Under the pieces are notes generated by a model, which searched no databases, had not been told where the DNA came from, and saw nothing but the letters and a program-made list of their open reading frames with translations. The position numbers were made by a program, and so were the translations under genes. From Novosphingobium sp. (GTDB lineage: Bacteria > Pseudomonadota > Alphaproteobacteria > Sphingomonadales > Sphingomonadaceae), in contig NZ_JAPZQX010000007.1 of assembly GCF_027531025.1 (NCBI RefSeq), positions 180,037 to 244,036 on the forward strand: DNA of 64,000 nt, in the 5' to 3' direction. Within the stretch, counting starts at the first letter, position 1. Each line of letters starts with the position of its first letter. This document shows positions 8,486 to 17,145 of the stretch, piece by piece.

Positions 8486-8769
8486 AGGCCTTGCGTGAGC
8501 ACCACGCGATAGTCCGCGCCCTGGAAGCGGTGCTTGCGGGCATCCTGGTAAGCGGGCGAATTGTACCAGGCGCGCGCCGCCTCCATGTCGGGAAACTCGA
8601 TCAGCACACAGCCCGCCGCCTCGGCCCCTTCCAACGTCTCGGTCGCGCCATAGAAGGCCAGCGGCTTGCCCGGATGCCCGGCCAGCGTGCCGCCCGCCTT
8701 CTGGCCATAAGTGGCCATGGCCGCGGCATCGTGTTCGCGTTCCTTGATGAAGATGATGTAGGCGCTCAT
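8482..8769 (-). CDS. DUF1330 family protein
   Basis: A 95-residue ferredoxin-like-fold (dimeric alpha-beta barrel) protein: MSAYIIFIKEREHD, FYGATETLEG, VLIEFPDMEAARAWYNSPAY and a C-terminal DYRVVLTQGL. The AxxWYxSPxY block is diagnostic of DUF1330. Family function is undefined. The ATG at 8769 follows AGAGGAAC. It is the first gene of a two-gene unit with the DUF952 gene. The 5' region (8770-9163) holds a repeat that could be an operator. Confidence 0.83.
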   Translation of the reverse strand: MSAYIIFIKEREHDAAAMATYGQKAGGTLAGHPGKPLAFYGATETLEGAEAAGCVLIEFPDMEAARAWYNSPAYQDARKHRFQGADYRVVLTQGL

Positions 8770-9163
8770 GCAGTCTGTTCCTCTTCCCTGGCCGGTTCTG
8801 GCCTGCGCGCACGACCATGGCGGATCGGCAGCGCTTGGCAAGGGGCGGCAAGGGAAATGCCGCCCGTGGATCAGACCTTGGACCGCGCCGTGGACCAATT
8901 GGACCACTGTTCAGGGACAAAAAATCCGGCTGGCCCGAAAGCGGCCCGGAACACTGGCAAATCGGCGGAATCAGAAGGCGGGCAGGCAGGCGGTCCATGC
9001 CCGCAGCCAGCCATGGAACGGGGGTTGTAGGACAGCGAAATCTAAGGCCGCGAGGTTACGGGTACGAGCGGTTGGCCTTCTGGGTCACACGAAGACACGC
9101 TCGCAGCTGCGCAGCTATCCTTGGGATTTTTGGTGTTTGGCTCAAACTTCGGCACCATAACGA
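8770..9163. other. Intergenic region with repeat upstream of the DUF1330 gene
   Basis: No coding region is convincing here. TGGACCA occurs twice around an AATT centre at 8890-8907 (ends GTGG and CCAC), which looks like a repressor half-site pair for the DUF1330 gene. At about 9104-9115 there is a perfect 12-bp palindrome AGCTGCGCAGCT. The stretch from about 9000 to 9163 could carry a small RNA, since a strong hairpin follows, but I see no structure I can name. Confidence 0.3.
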
Positions 9164-9193
9164 CCCCCGCGAAGCCTGTTGGCTTCACGGGGG
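9164..9193 (-). terminator. Hairpin terminator of the nrdA-nrdB transcript
   Basis: Thirteen-bp arms (9164-9176 and 9181-9193) surround a 4-base loop. Read on the plus strand the stem has a C-A mismatch (9170/9187). On the minus strand the same pair is a G-U wobble, so the hairpin is intact only in minus-strand RNA, downstream of nrdB (stop at 9225). The T-rich tail is weak (TCGTTATGG). It might also slow plus-strand transcripts. Confidence 0.55.
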
Positions 9194-9224
9194 GCTATTT
9201 TACTATAGCAGTTATATAAATCGG

Positions 9225-10277
9225 TTACTCAGCTGCTTGGGTTCCAAACATATCCGGCTCGCTCGCCTCGGCCTCGTTGGCCGCTTCGCCCACGCCCTTG
9301 GCCTTGCGGCGGCTGTCGAAGTTCGACCAGACGTCCTGCCAGTTCCCGCGGGTGGCGCCCTTCGAGTATTCGGTCGCGCGGGTTTCGAAGAAGTTGGCGT
9401 GTTCCACCCCGTTAAGCAGCGGGGCGAGCCAGGGGAGGGGGTGATCCTCGACCATGTAGATCGCCGGCAGGCCCAGCTGGCCCAGCCGCCAGTCGGCGAT
9501 GTAGCGGATGTAGCGCTTGATCTCCTTGGGGCTCATCCCCGGCACCGGGCCCTGTTCGAAGGCCAGGTCGATAAAGGCATCTTCCAGCCGCACGGTCTTC
9601 TGGCAGCAATCGATGATGTCTTCCTTCACCGCCTTGGTCAGGCAGCCGCGCTCCTTGGTGAAGGCGTGGAACAGCTTGGTGATCCCTTCGCAGTGCAGCG
9701 ATTCATCGCGCACCGACCAGGACACGATCTGGCCCATCCCCTTCATCTTGTTGAAGCGGGGGAAGTTCATCAGCATGGCGAAGCTGGCGAACAGCTGCAG
9801 CCCTTCGGTGAAGCCGCCGAACATGGCCAGCGTGCGGGCGATATCCTCGTCCGTATCGACCCCGAAGGTGTGCAGGTAATCGTGCTTGGCCTTCATCTCC
9901 TCGTATTCGAGGAACATGCCGTATTCCGCCTCGGGCATGCCGATGGTGTCAAGCAGGTGGCTGTAGGCCGCGATGTGGACCGTTTCCATGTTGCTGAACG
10001 CGGCCAGCATCATCTTGATCTCGGTCGGCTTGAACACCCGGGCGTACTTTTCGTGGTAGCAATCCTGCACCTCGACATCGGCCTGGGTGAAGAAGCGGAA
10101 GATCTGGGTGAGCAGGTTGCGCTCGCTCTCGCTGATCTTCTGCGCCCAGTCGCGGCAATCCTCGCCCAGGGGGACTTCCTCGGGCATCCAGTGGATCTGC
10201 TGCTGCCGCTTCCAGAACTCGTAGGCCCAGGGATATTCGAAGGGCTTGTAGGTCTTGCGGGCTTCAAGAAGGGGCAT
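9225..10277 (-). CDS. nrdB: Ribonucleotide reductase beta subunit (class Ia)
   Basis: The di-iron tyrosyl-radical subunit that powers NDP to dNDP reduction. In the 350-residue protein the metal and radical residues are visible in order: an Asp in FFTQADVEVQD (D67), then METVHIAAYSHLL, giving E98, H101 and the radical Tyr at Y105. The second half of the ligand set is in EYEEMKAKHDY and SWSVRDESLHCEGI. The C-terminus, which docks into NrdA, ends EPDMFGTQAAE. It lies downstream of nrdA with a 67-residue membrane gene between. Function secure. Confidence 0.96.
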   Translation of the reverse strand: MPLLEARKTYKPFEYPWAYEFWKRQQQIHWMPEEVPLGEDCRDWAQKISESERNLLTQIFRFFTQADVEVQDCYHEKYARVFKPTEIKMMLAAFSNMETVHIAAYSHLLDTIGMPEAEYGMFLEYEEMKAKHDYLHTFGVDTDEDIARTLAMFGGFTEGLQLFASFAMLMNFPRFNKMKGMGQIVSWSVRDESLHCEGITKLFHAFTKERGCLTKAVKEDIIDCCQKTVRLEDAFIDLAFEQGPVPGMSPKEIKRYIRYIADWRLGQLGLPAIYMVEDHPLPWLAPLLNGVEHANFFETRATEYSKGATRGNWQDVWSNFDSRRKAKGVGEAANEAEASEPDMFGTQAAE

Positions 10278-10331
10278 CTTACGACTCCGGATGAGCGATC
10301 AGGTTATAACACGAAACGGTTGCGGCGGCGC

Positions 10332-10535
10332 CTAGGGCACAAGCTCCAGCGATTGGGCGCGGGTGAGGAGGACGGTGAGGACAATCGCCGCCAGCCCAAA
10401 AGCGAGCAGCATGGTCCCCGCGATCCGCCGCGCATAGCGGGCGGCATCGCCGGGCGCGGGCCGGGTCAGCACGGCCAGGCCCAGCAGGGCCGAAACCCCG
10501 CCGACCGAGGCCAGCGCGATCCGCCCGGCGTCCAT
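10332..10535 (-). CDS. Small two-helix membrane protein between nrdA and nrdB
   Basis: A 67-residue protein with two likely membrane helices: about residues 6-23, ALASVGGVSALLGLAVLT, and 40-58, GTMLLAFGLAAIVLTVLLT, joined by a basic loop (RYARRI). It starts 14 bp after the nrdA stop and ends 54 bp before nrdB, on the same strand. It is therefore probably co-transcribed with both reductase genes. No known family. I do not infer a role in dNTP synthesis beyond position. Confidence 0.6.
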   Translation of the reverse strand: MDAGRIALASVGGVSALLGLAVLTRPAPGDAARYARRIAGTMLLAFGLAAIVLTVLLTRAQSLELVP

Positions 10536-10549
10536 GCCCTATGCCGCCA

Positions 10550-12556
10550 TCACTGGCACGCGAGGCATTCCTCGTAATCGGTGGCGGCGGCGAGTTCCAT
10601 GACGGGGGCGTCGGCGGTGTTGTCCGCCTCTACCCCGCCGGCGAACCCGGCGCGCTGAACCGACTTGGAGCGCAGGTAATAGAGCGACTTGATGCCCTTC
10701 TCCCAGGCCTGGAAGTGCAGCATCATCAGGTCCCACTTGTCGACATCGGCCGGGATATAGAGGTTAAGGCTCTGCGCCTGGTCGATATAGGGGGTGCGAT
10801 CGGCCGCGAATTCGAGCAGCCAGCGCTGGTCGATCTCGAAGCTGGTCTTGTAGACCGCCTTTTCCTCTGGCGAGAGGAAATCGAGGTGCTGGACCGAACC
10901 GCCGCGTTCCAGGATCGAGTTCCAGACGTTGGTCGAATCCTTGCTCTTCGAAGCCAGCAGCTTTTCCAGGTAGGGGTTCTTGACCACGAAGGAGCCCGAC
11001 AGGGTCTTGTGGGTATAGATATTGGCCGGGATCGGCTCGATGCAGGCGCTGGTGCCGCCGCAGATGATCGAGATCGACGCGGTCGGCGCGATGGCCATCT
11101 TGCAGCTGAAGCGCTGCATCACGCCCATGTCGGCGGCATCGGGGCAGGCGCCCCGTTCCTGGGCCAGCAGCAGCGAGGCCTCATCGGCCTTGGCGGCGAT
11201 GTGCTTGAACATCTTGAGGTTCAGCGCCTTGGCCATCGCGCTTTCAAAGGCGATGCCCTTCTGCTGCAGGAACGAGTGGAAGCCCATCACGCCCATGCCG
11301 ACCGACCGCTCGCGCGCGGCGGAATACTTGGCGCGGGCCATCTCGTCCGGCGCGCGGTCGATATAGTCCTGCAGCACGTTGTCGAGGAAGCGCAGCACGT
11401 CCTCGATGAAGCGCTCGTCCTTGTTCCACTCGTCCCAGGTTTCGAGGTTGAGCGACGACAGGCAGCAGACCGCGGTACGATCGTTGCCAAGGTGGTCGAT
11501 CCCGGTGGGGAGCGTGATTTCCGAGCAGAGGTTCGAGGTCGAGACCTTCAGCCCCAGGTCGCGGTGATGCTTGGGCATCATCCGGTTCACCGTGTCGGAG
11601 AAGACGATGTAGGGCTCACCCGTGGCGAGGCGGGTTTCGACCAGCTTCTGGAACAGGCTGCGGGCATCGACCGTGCCGCGCACCGACCCGTCCTTGGGGC
11701 TGCGCAGGTGGAACTCGGCGCCATCGCGCACGGCTTCCATGAACTCGTCGGTCAGCAGCACGCCGTGGTGCAGGTTGAGCGCCTTGCGGTTGAAATCGCC
11801 CGAAGGCTTGCGGATTTCGAGGAACTCCTCGATCTCCGGGTGGCTGACGTCGAGATAGCAGGCGGCCGAACCGCGCCGCAGCGAACCCTGCGAGATCGCG
11901 AGGGTCAGGCTGTCCATCACGCGGACGAAGGGGATGATCCCGCTGGTCTTGCCGTTGAGGCCAACCGGCTCGCCGATCCCGCGGACCTGGCCCCAATAGG
12001 TGCCGATCCCGCCGCCGCGCGAGGCCAGCCAGACGTTCTCGTTCCAGGTGCCGACGATGCCTTCGAGGCTGTCCGACACCGAGTTCAGGTAGCACGAGAT
12101 CGGCAGGCCGCGCCCGGTGCCGCCGTTCGAAAGGACTGGGGTTGCCGGCATGAACCACAGCTTCGAGACATAGTCATAAAGCCGCTGGGCGTGCGCCTCG
12201 TCATCGGCATAGGCATCGGCCACGCGGGCGAACAGGTCCTGATACCGCTCACCGGGCAGCAGGTAGCGGTCGTCCAGCGTTTCCTTGCCGAAATCGGTCA
12301 GCAGGGCATCGCGGGCGTGATCGACCTCGATCTGGAAGCGGCGCGGCTGGACCGACTTGGAATCATCGAGCTTCGGTGCCGCCACGGCCTTGGCCAGGGC
12401 ATCCGCCGCCGCCTGGGCCACCAGTGCTTCCGAACCGAGATCCGCCTTGTCCGTCATGCTCACCGCCGGGCTGCTGCCCGCCTCCTTCTTCTTCGTCTTG
12501 ACCGGGGCATCTGCCGCCATCCCGCCTGCCGCCATCATTGCATCCAATTCGCCCAT
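10550..12556 (-). CDS. nrdA: Ribonucleotide reductase alpha subunit (class Ia)
   Basis: The catalytic subunit. Visible: the first active-site Cys in GLPISCYLNS, the substrate-site Asn, Cys and Glu in SNLCSEITLP, the conserved ERSVGMGVMGFHSFLQ, a pair of Tyr in SLYYLRSKSV, and the C-terminal redox pair in EECLACQ. The N-terminus is a low-complexity Ala-rich stretch that runs straight into the catalytic domain, so I see no ATP-cone. dATP inhibition may therefore be missing or unusual. The ATG at 12556 (668 residues) is used; an in-frame GTG at 12586 is possible. Candidate NrdR boxes lie upstream. Confidence 0.95.
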   Translation of the reverse strand: MGELDAMMAAGGMAADAPVKTKKKEAGSSPAVSMTDKADLGSEALVAQAAADALAKAVAAPKLDDSKSVQPRRFQIEVDHARDALLTDFGKETLDDRYLLPGERYQDLFARVADAYADDEAHAQRLYDYVSKLWFMPATPVLSNGGTGRGLPISCYLNSVSDSLEGIVGTWNENVWLASRGGGIGTYWGQVRGIGEPVGLNGKTSGIIPFVRVMDSLTLAISQGSLRRGSAACYLDVSHPEIEEFLEIRKPSGDFNRKALNLHHGVLLTDEFMEAVRDGAEFHLRSPKDGSVRGTVDARSLFQKLVETRLATGEPYIVFSDTVNRMMPKHHRDLGLKVSTSNLCSEITLPTGIDHLGNDRTAVCCLSSLNLETWDEWNKDERFIEDVLRFLDNVLQDYIDRAPDEMARAKYSAARERSVGMGVMGFHSFLQQKGIAFESAMAKALNLKMFKHIAAKADEASLLLAQERGACPDAADMGVMQRFSCKMAIAPTASISIICGGTSACIEPIPANIYTHKTLSGSFVVKNPYLEKLLASKSKDSTNVWNSILERGGSVQHLDFLSPEEKAVYKTSFEIDQRWLLEFAADRTPYIDQAQSLNLYIPADVDKWDLMMLHFQAWEKGIKSLYYLRSKSVQRAGFAGGVEADNTADAPVMELAAATDYEECLACQ

Positions 12557-13123
12557 TGTCGGCTCGTCCCCGGACCTGAATTCCACTTGCTGCCCCCGTC
12601 TTCCTGTTGTCAGTTCCGCGCGTTTCCGCCGGTCTGTGATGTTCCACATTCGTTCGAATCGGCAGCCAAGCCACCATCCTACCAAACCGGGCGAACAAAC
12701 GGCGAAAAACTTATCCCCAATCGTTCCCCAGACCTGCCCTTCAGGGGGTTGCTACCGGACCGAATCCGCTCCCGTCCGCGCTATCCGCGGGCCAGGGAAT
12801 GAATCTAGGTCTAGAGGTCCCCCCAAGTGCCGGACCACTATCAATAGTGCCCAATCGCGAATCCGGCGCAAGAGGGTAAATCTGGCGTTCATCTTGTTCA
12901 GGGGTGGTTTCGGCCGATCCGGCACCTTTCGCATTGCAGCGACGCGCGGGAAACTGGGCACTGGTGCGCGGCGCAAGAGTCAAAGTGAATCTGTGAAAAA
13001 ATTTTTGTCCGGGGAGAGGGGGTCCGGCGCCTTGACTAAGGATAGAATCGCACCCGGCAACGATCTTGCGCGGTCGACTGCAAGGGCTAGTTTGCACTTC
13101 CCCTTAGAAGGAGCGCAACCAAC
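12557..13123. other. Divergent intergenic region between nrdA and the YeaQ-type gene
   Basis: About 570 bp without a supported gene. It contains a pair of NrdR-like palindromes (12804-12849). A purine-rich AAGGAG ribosome-binding site at the right edge serves the gene at 13124. The AT-rich segment around 12985-13005 (GTGAAAAAATTTTTGTC) may be part of a promoter. Reading frames through the region have no family likeness. Confidence 0.5.
12804..12849. promoter_or_regulatory. Candidate NrdR box pair upstream of nrdA
   Basis: CACTAT-CA-ATAGTG (12836-12849) fits the NrdR-box core (CACWAT...ATWGTG) in all but the two central bases. A second, weaker palindrome, TCTAGGTCTAGA (12804-12815), has its centre 33 bp away, close to the 31-32 bp spacing known for tandem NrdR boxes. 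On the minus strand a TTGCGC is followed after 17 bp by ACTATT, so the main box would overlap the -10. No nrdR gene is in the window. Confidence 0.55.
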
Positions 13124-13384
13124 ATGGTCAACCTGATCGGAATCATCGCCTCGGGCCTGTTCGTCGGCGTGCTCGCCCGGTACTTCTATCCCGGCGCGGT
13201 TGACCTCGGGTTCGGGATGACCGTGCTGCTGGGCGTGGGCGGGGCGCTGGTGGTGGGCCTGATCGCCAACCTGACCAGCGGCCGCCCCCTGCGCGACGGG
13301 TTCAACCGCGCTGGCTGCTTTTCCTCGCTGCTGGGGGCGATGCTGCTGATCTACATCGGCCGTCAGCTGGGCTGGGGGTTTTAG
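13124..13384 (+). CDS. GlsB/YeaQ/YmgE-type small membrane protein
   Basis: An 86-residue hydrophobic protein with three probable membrane segments: LIGIIASGLFVGVLARYFYP, GMTVLLGVGGALVVGLIANL and SSLLGAMLLIYIGRQLGW. The order and Gly-rich helices fit the transglycosylase-associated (GlsB/YeaQ/YmgE) family, often stress-induced. An AAGGAG ribosome-binding site lies 13 bp before the ATG. Its last four bases overlap the end of the convergent alpha/beta hydrolase gene. Confidence 0.78.
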   Translation: MVNLIGIIASGLFVGVLARYFYPGAVDLGFGMTVLLGVGGALVVGLIANLTSGRPLRDGFNRAGCFSSLLGAMLLIYIGRQLGWGF

Positions 13385-14262
13385 CGCGCCACTCCGGCGA
13401 TTGCGTCGGCCACTTCGTCGACCAGCTCGAGCGGCAGGTCGTGGCCCATGCCGGGAATCTCGTGCAGGCGAGCGCCGGGGATGTGCGCGGCGGTGTCGCG
13501 CCCGCCTTCGACCCGGACCAGCGGATCGTCGACGCCGTGGATCACCAGGGCCGGTGCCTTGACCCGCTTCAGCCGCTCGCGTCGGCAGCCATCGTCGATG
13601 ATCGCAGCGAGCTGGCGGGTCGAGCCGGTGGGGTGGAAGCTGCGGTGGAAATCGCGGGTGATCCGTTCGACCAGCCGGTCTTCGGGCGCGGGATAAGCCG
13701 GGCTGCCGATCGCGCGGGCAATGCGGGTCACATGGGGGACAATCTCGTCCAGCGTGGCATTGGCGGGCGGCGGGGTGGTCAGCGCCTTGAAGGCCTCGGG
13801 CCGGGCGGGCGGCACGCGGCGGTTGCCGGTGGTCGACATGATCGAAGTCAGCGACAGGATCCGCTCCGGCCAGGTTGCCGCCACAAGTTGCGCGATCATC
13901 CCGCCCATCGAGGCGCCGACCACATGGGCGCGCTCGATCTCCAGCGCATCGAGCAGACCCACGGCATCGGCGGCCATGTCGGTCAGCCGGTAGGGCAGCT
14001 TCGGGCGCAGGCCGAACAGCCGCATCAGCGCCACCTTGCGGATATTGGGCACACCATCGTCGGTGAACTTGGTCGACAGCCCGATATCGCGGTTGTCATA
14101 GCGGATCACATGATAGCCGCGTGCCACCAGCGCCTCGACCAGCTCGATCGGCCAGAGCGTCAGCTGGGCGCCCAGCCCCATGACCAGCAGCAGCGGCGGA
14201 TGGGCGGGATCGCCATAGGCTTCGTATTCAAGGTTGATTCCGTTGGCGGCGATCTGCGGCAT
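13381..14262 (-). CDS. Alpha/beta hydrolase
   Basis: A 293-residue alpha/beta-hydrolase. The nucleophile elbow is VVGASMGGMIAQ (GxSxG with Ser). The oxyanion region is VMGLGAQLT, a later HGVDDPLV holds the acid, and the catalytic His is in IPGMGHDLP. The YDNRDIGLSTKF segment is common in esterase or haloperoxidase-like members. The ATG at 14262 follows GGAGAAG; the longer upstream frame would add a low-likelihood leader. No signal peptide, so cytoplasmic. Substrate unknown. Convergent with the YeaQ-type gene, sharing a TTAG at the stops. Confidence 0.88.
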   Translation of the reverse strand: MPQIAANGINLEYEAYGDPAHPPLLLVMGLGAQLTLWPIELVEALVARGYHVIRYDNRDIGLSTKFTDDGVPNIRKVALMRLFGLRPKLPYRLTDMAADAVGLLDALEIERAHVVGASMGGMIAQLVAATWPERILSLTSIMSTTGNRRVPPARPEAFKALTTPPPANATLDEIVPHVTRIARAIGSPAYPAPEDRLVERITRDFHRSFHPTGSTRQLAAIIDDGCRRERLKRVKAPALVIHGVDDPLVRVEGGRDTAAHIPGARLHEIPGMGHDLPLELVDEVADAIAGVAR

Positions 14263-14369
14263 CTGTTTCTTCTCCCCAACCCCCATCATGCCCGGCAATG
14301 CGGGAACCCGGGGCTTCATCGCAAACCAAGCTGAATTGTTCCGCCAGATCAAGCCAGCAGTGCCGAACC

Positions 14370-15461
14370 TTACTGGATAGCTGGCTTGTCCGGTGCCGTG
14401 GGTAGCGAAGGCGATCCTGCCAAGCGCCATTCGGGGCCGCTGATGACCAGACCCTGGGTCTCGAGCCGGTCCAGAACTCCGTCTGGCTCAGCCAGGACCC
14501 GCAGCGGAGCAACCGCCAGGGTAACCCCATCCAGCTGCGCGGCGCGATTGATCGCCGTGATCCACTGGCCGCGCAGTTCGCCGCCGACCGACTGGTCGGC
14601 CCAGGGCCAGCACTGCCCCAGCGCCTGCTCCAGCGGGTTGGCCATGACTGCCGGCACGTCATAGGCGCGCCAGTCCGCGCCGCGCCGGGCAATCAGCTCC
14701 GGGCCGATTTCGGTCGCGGTCATCGCCGCATCGAGACAGGTCAGGTGCGTGGTGGGTGCTGCTTCGGCCAGGCTGTCGAGCATGTCCTCGCCGCGCATGG
14801 TCCCGACCGGCTCGGTCGGGACTTTCGCCTTGCGTGCGGCCTTCTCCACGACATCGGAGGCATCCTTGCCGGTATCGCGGGTGAAGCCGAGCCGGCGCGC
14901 CAGCAAGTCGAACGAAGTCATCAGGAAGCTGGAGCGGGAATAGTCCTTCTCGTACTTTTGCTCGAGCGCGCCAAGGCGGCGCTGGCGGGTTTCGTCGAGA
15001 TAGTCCCTGGCCAGGGTGTCCTTGGGCAGCCTGGTGATCTTGCCGCCGGCAAAGATGATGCGGAACAGGTCGCCAGGCGAAAACTTGGCCTTGACTCCCA
15101 GGATCACGCGATCGGATGCGGCCGTGGCTTCTTCAAGCTGGTCGGGAAACCATGGCGTCGCCTTGGGCACGGCCTGGATCTCGCCGACCAGCACGATTGT
15201 TCCGCGCGCTGTCTCGATGGTCCACATCGGCGCGCCGGATCGCTGCGCGGTAACCACGATCTCGTTCGTTGCCGCATCGCCACTGGCCCAGGCCGGAGCA
15301 GTACAGGCCAAGGCGCAGGCTGCCAGTATGGCGCGCGCAGACCTTATGGCATCAGCACCGTATCGCGGGCCTCGGGCAGCAGTTCGGGGTAGTCGAGGAT
15401 GAAGTGCAGCCCGCGGCTTTCCTTGCGGGCAAGGGCCGAGCGGACGATCAATTGTGCGCAT
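14370..15461 (-). CDS. TraB/GumN family exported protein
   Basis: A secreted protein of the TraB/GumN group (haem-binding-like or erythromycin esterase-like fold, function not settled). After the signal the protein reads PMWTIETARGTIVLVGEIQA and then a long alpha-rich body ending in a LVISGPEWRLAGSP segment. The only canonical in-frame start is the ATG at 15461, which overlaps nadB by 118 bp and places the signal peptide at about residues 40-60. The signal itself begins at an ATA codon at 15347 that overlaps the nadB stop (ATAA). The true start is therefore uncertain. Confidence 0.72.
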   Translation of the reverse strand: MRTIDRPLGPCPQGKPRAALHPRLPRTAARGPRYGADAIRSARAILAACALACTAPAWASGDAATNEIVVTAQRSGAPMWTIETARGTIVLVGEIQAVPKATPWFPDQLEEATAASDRVILGVKAKFSPGDLFRIIFAGGKITRLPKDTLARDYLDETRQRRLGALEQKYEKDYSRSSFLMTSFDLLARRLGFTRDTGKDASDVVEKAARKAKVPTEPVGTMRGEDMLDSLAEAAPTTHLTCLDAAMTATEIGPELIARRGADWRAYDVPAVMANPLEQALGQCWPWADQSVGGELRGQWITAINRAAQLDGVTLAVAPLRVLAEPDGVLDRLETQGLVISGPEWRLAGSPSLPTAPDKPAIQ

Positions 15462-16945
15462 TGCAGCAGGTTCCTCAACTCAATCAGATCGGTGGAGACG
15501 CGGAAGTGGCCGTAGTAATCGTCCACTTCCTCCATCAACAGCGCGATCCGATGAGCTGCACGCTCAAGCCGTTTAGTGGTGCGCACGATGCCGACATAGT
15601 TCCACATGAAGCGGCGGATCTCGGTCCAGTTCTGCTGGATCACCACTTCCTCGTCGCTGTCGGTCACCCGGCTTTCGTCCCAGGCGCGGACCGGCGGGGG
15701 TGCGGCGAATTCATCCCAGCGGGCCAGGATATCGGCCGCCGCCGCCTCGCCGAAGACGAAGCATTCGAGCAGGGAATTGGAGGCCAGGCGATTGGCGCCG
15801 TGCAGGCCGCTTTCGGTGCATTCGCCCGCGGCATAGAGCCCCGGCAGGTCGGTCCGGCCGTTGAGGTCGATCACGATCCCGCCGCAGGTATAGTGCTGTG
15901 CGGGCACGACCGGGATCGGTTCCTTCGTCATGTCGATGCCCAGCCCCAGTAGCTTCTCGTGAATGTTGGGGAAATGCTCGCGCACGAATTCGGGCGGCTG
16001 ATGGCTGATGTCGAGGTGGACATAGTCCAGCCCGTCGCGCTTGATCTCGCTGTCGTTGGCCCGCGCCACGATATCGCGCGGGGCCAGTTCGGCGCGCGCG
16101 TCATAGTCGGGCATGTAGCGGTGGCCGGTCCTGGGATTGAGCAGGCGGCCCCCTTCGCCGCGCACCGCCTCGGTGATCAGGAAGTTCTTGATCGAGAGGT
16201 TGTAGAGGCAGGTCGGGTGGAACTGCATCATTTCCATGTTGCCGACGCGGCAGCCCGCGCGCCAGGCCATGGCAATGCCATCGCCGGTCGCGCCGCGCGG
16301 GGCGGTGCTGAACTGGTAGACGCGGCCCGCCCCACCGGTGGCGAGGATCGTGGCGCGGGCGGTATGGGCCTCAACCTGGCCGGTCGCCTCATTCAGGGCA
16401 TAGACGCCCCAGACCCGGCCCGAGCCGGAATAGCGTTCCTCGTGCCGGCCGGTGATCAGGTCGATCGCCGCGCGGCCGGACAACAGGGTGATGTTGGGAT
16501 GATCCTCCGCCGCCTTGACCAGCGCGGACTGCACCGCCCAGCCGGTGGCATCGGCCACGTGGACGATGCGGCGGTGGCTGTGCCCGCCTTCGCGCGTGAG
16601 GTGCAGGTTGGGCCCATCGGTGTTGAACGGCACGCCCAGGTCGATCAGCCGGTCGATCGCATGGGGTGCGCGTTCGACCACGAATTCGACCGTTTCGATC
16701 CGGTTGAGGCCCGCGCCCGCGACCATGGTGTCGCGGATATGGTCCTCGAAGGTATCGCCTGCGTCGAGCACGGCGGCGATCCCGCCCTGGGCCCAGGCAG
16801 TGGAGCCGCCGGTCAGGCTGCCCTTGGCCAGGACCAGCACTTTCAGCCGATCGGCCAGGGCCAGCGCCGCGGTCAGCCCGGCCGCGCCGGAGCCGACGAT
16901 GATCACGTCGTGAGGCGACAGCGGCTGGGCGGGGCTATGCGACAT
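15344..16945 (-). CDS. nadB: L-aspartate oxidase
   Basis: Oxidises L-aspartate to iminoaspartate, the first committed step of NAD synthesis. The 533-residue flavoprotein has the FAD Rossmann motif VIIVGSGAAGLTAALAL, the STAWAQGGIAAVL block, HSHRRIVHVADATG, RATILATGGAGRVYQ and YTCGGIVIDLNGRTDLPGLY, all typical of the succinate dehydrogenase/NadB family. NadB is favoured over SdhA by length and by the absence of sdh neighbours. nadA and nadC are not in the window. Start at 16945. Confidence 0.95.
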   Translation of the reverse strand: MSHSPAQPLSPHDVIIVGSGAAGLTAALALADRLKVLVLAKGSLTGGSTAWAQGGIAAVLDAGDTFEDHIRDTMVAGAGLNRIETVEFVVERAPHAIDRLIDLGVPFNTDGPNLHLTREGGHSHRRIVHVADATGWAVQSALVKAAEDHPNITLLSGRAAIDLITGRHEERYSGSGRVWGVYALNEATGQVEAHTARATILATGGAGRVYQFSTAPRGATGDGIAMAWRAGCRVGNMEMMQFHPTCLYNLSIKNFLITEAVRGEGGRLLNPRTGHRYMPDYDARAELAPRDIVARANDSEIKRDGLDYVHLDISHQPPEFVREHFPNIHEKLLGLGIDMTKEPIPVVPAQHYTCGGIVIDLNGRTDLPGLYAAGECTESGLHGANRLASNSLLECFVFGEAAAADILARWDEFAAPPPVRAWDESRVTDSDEEVVIQQNWTEIRRFMWNYVGIVRTTKRLERAAHRIALLMEEVDDYYGHFRVSTDLIELRNLLQCAQLIVRSALARKESRGLHFILDYPELLPEARDTVLMP

Positions 16946-17145
16946 CGCCTCCCTTTGCCCGCGCGGTGCGGCACCGACAAGGGCAAAGCCCGCTGGCCGC
17001 TACGGGATTAAGGCCCGGCGTCAGGACTTTCATTGTCCTGTCATTATTTATACGTATGTATGCGTGATTAGGCGAATCGGATAGGGCGCTGCCGATTGGC
17101 CTGTGGTGCGCAGTCCTTGCGCGTTTCTACTTCGTGAGCTGTTCG

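Noticed and set aside
12711..12720. TTATCCCCAA as a possible DnaA box upstream of nrdA
   Set aside because: One site with mismatches, no cluster and no dnaA or dnaN nearby; chance match likely.
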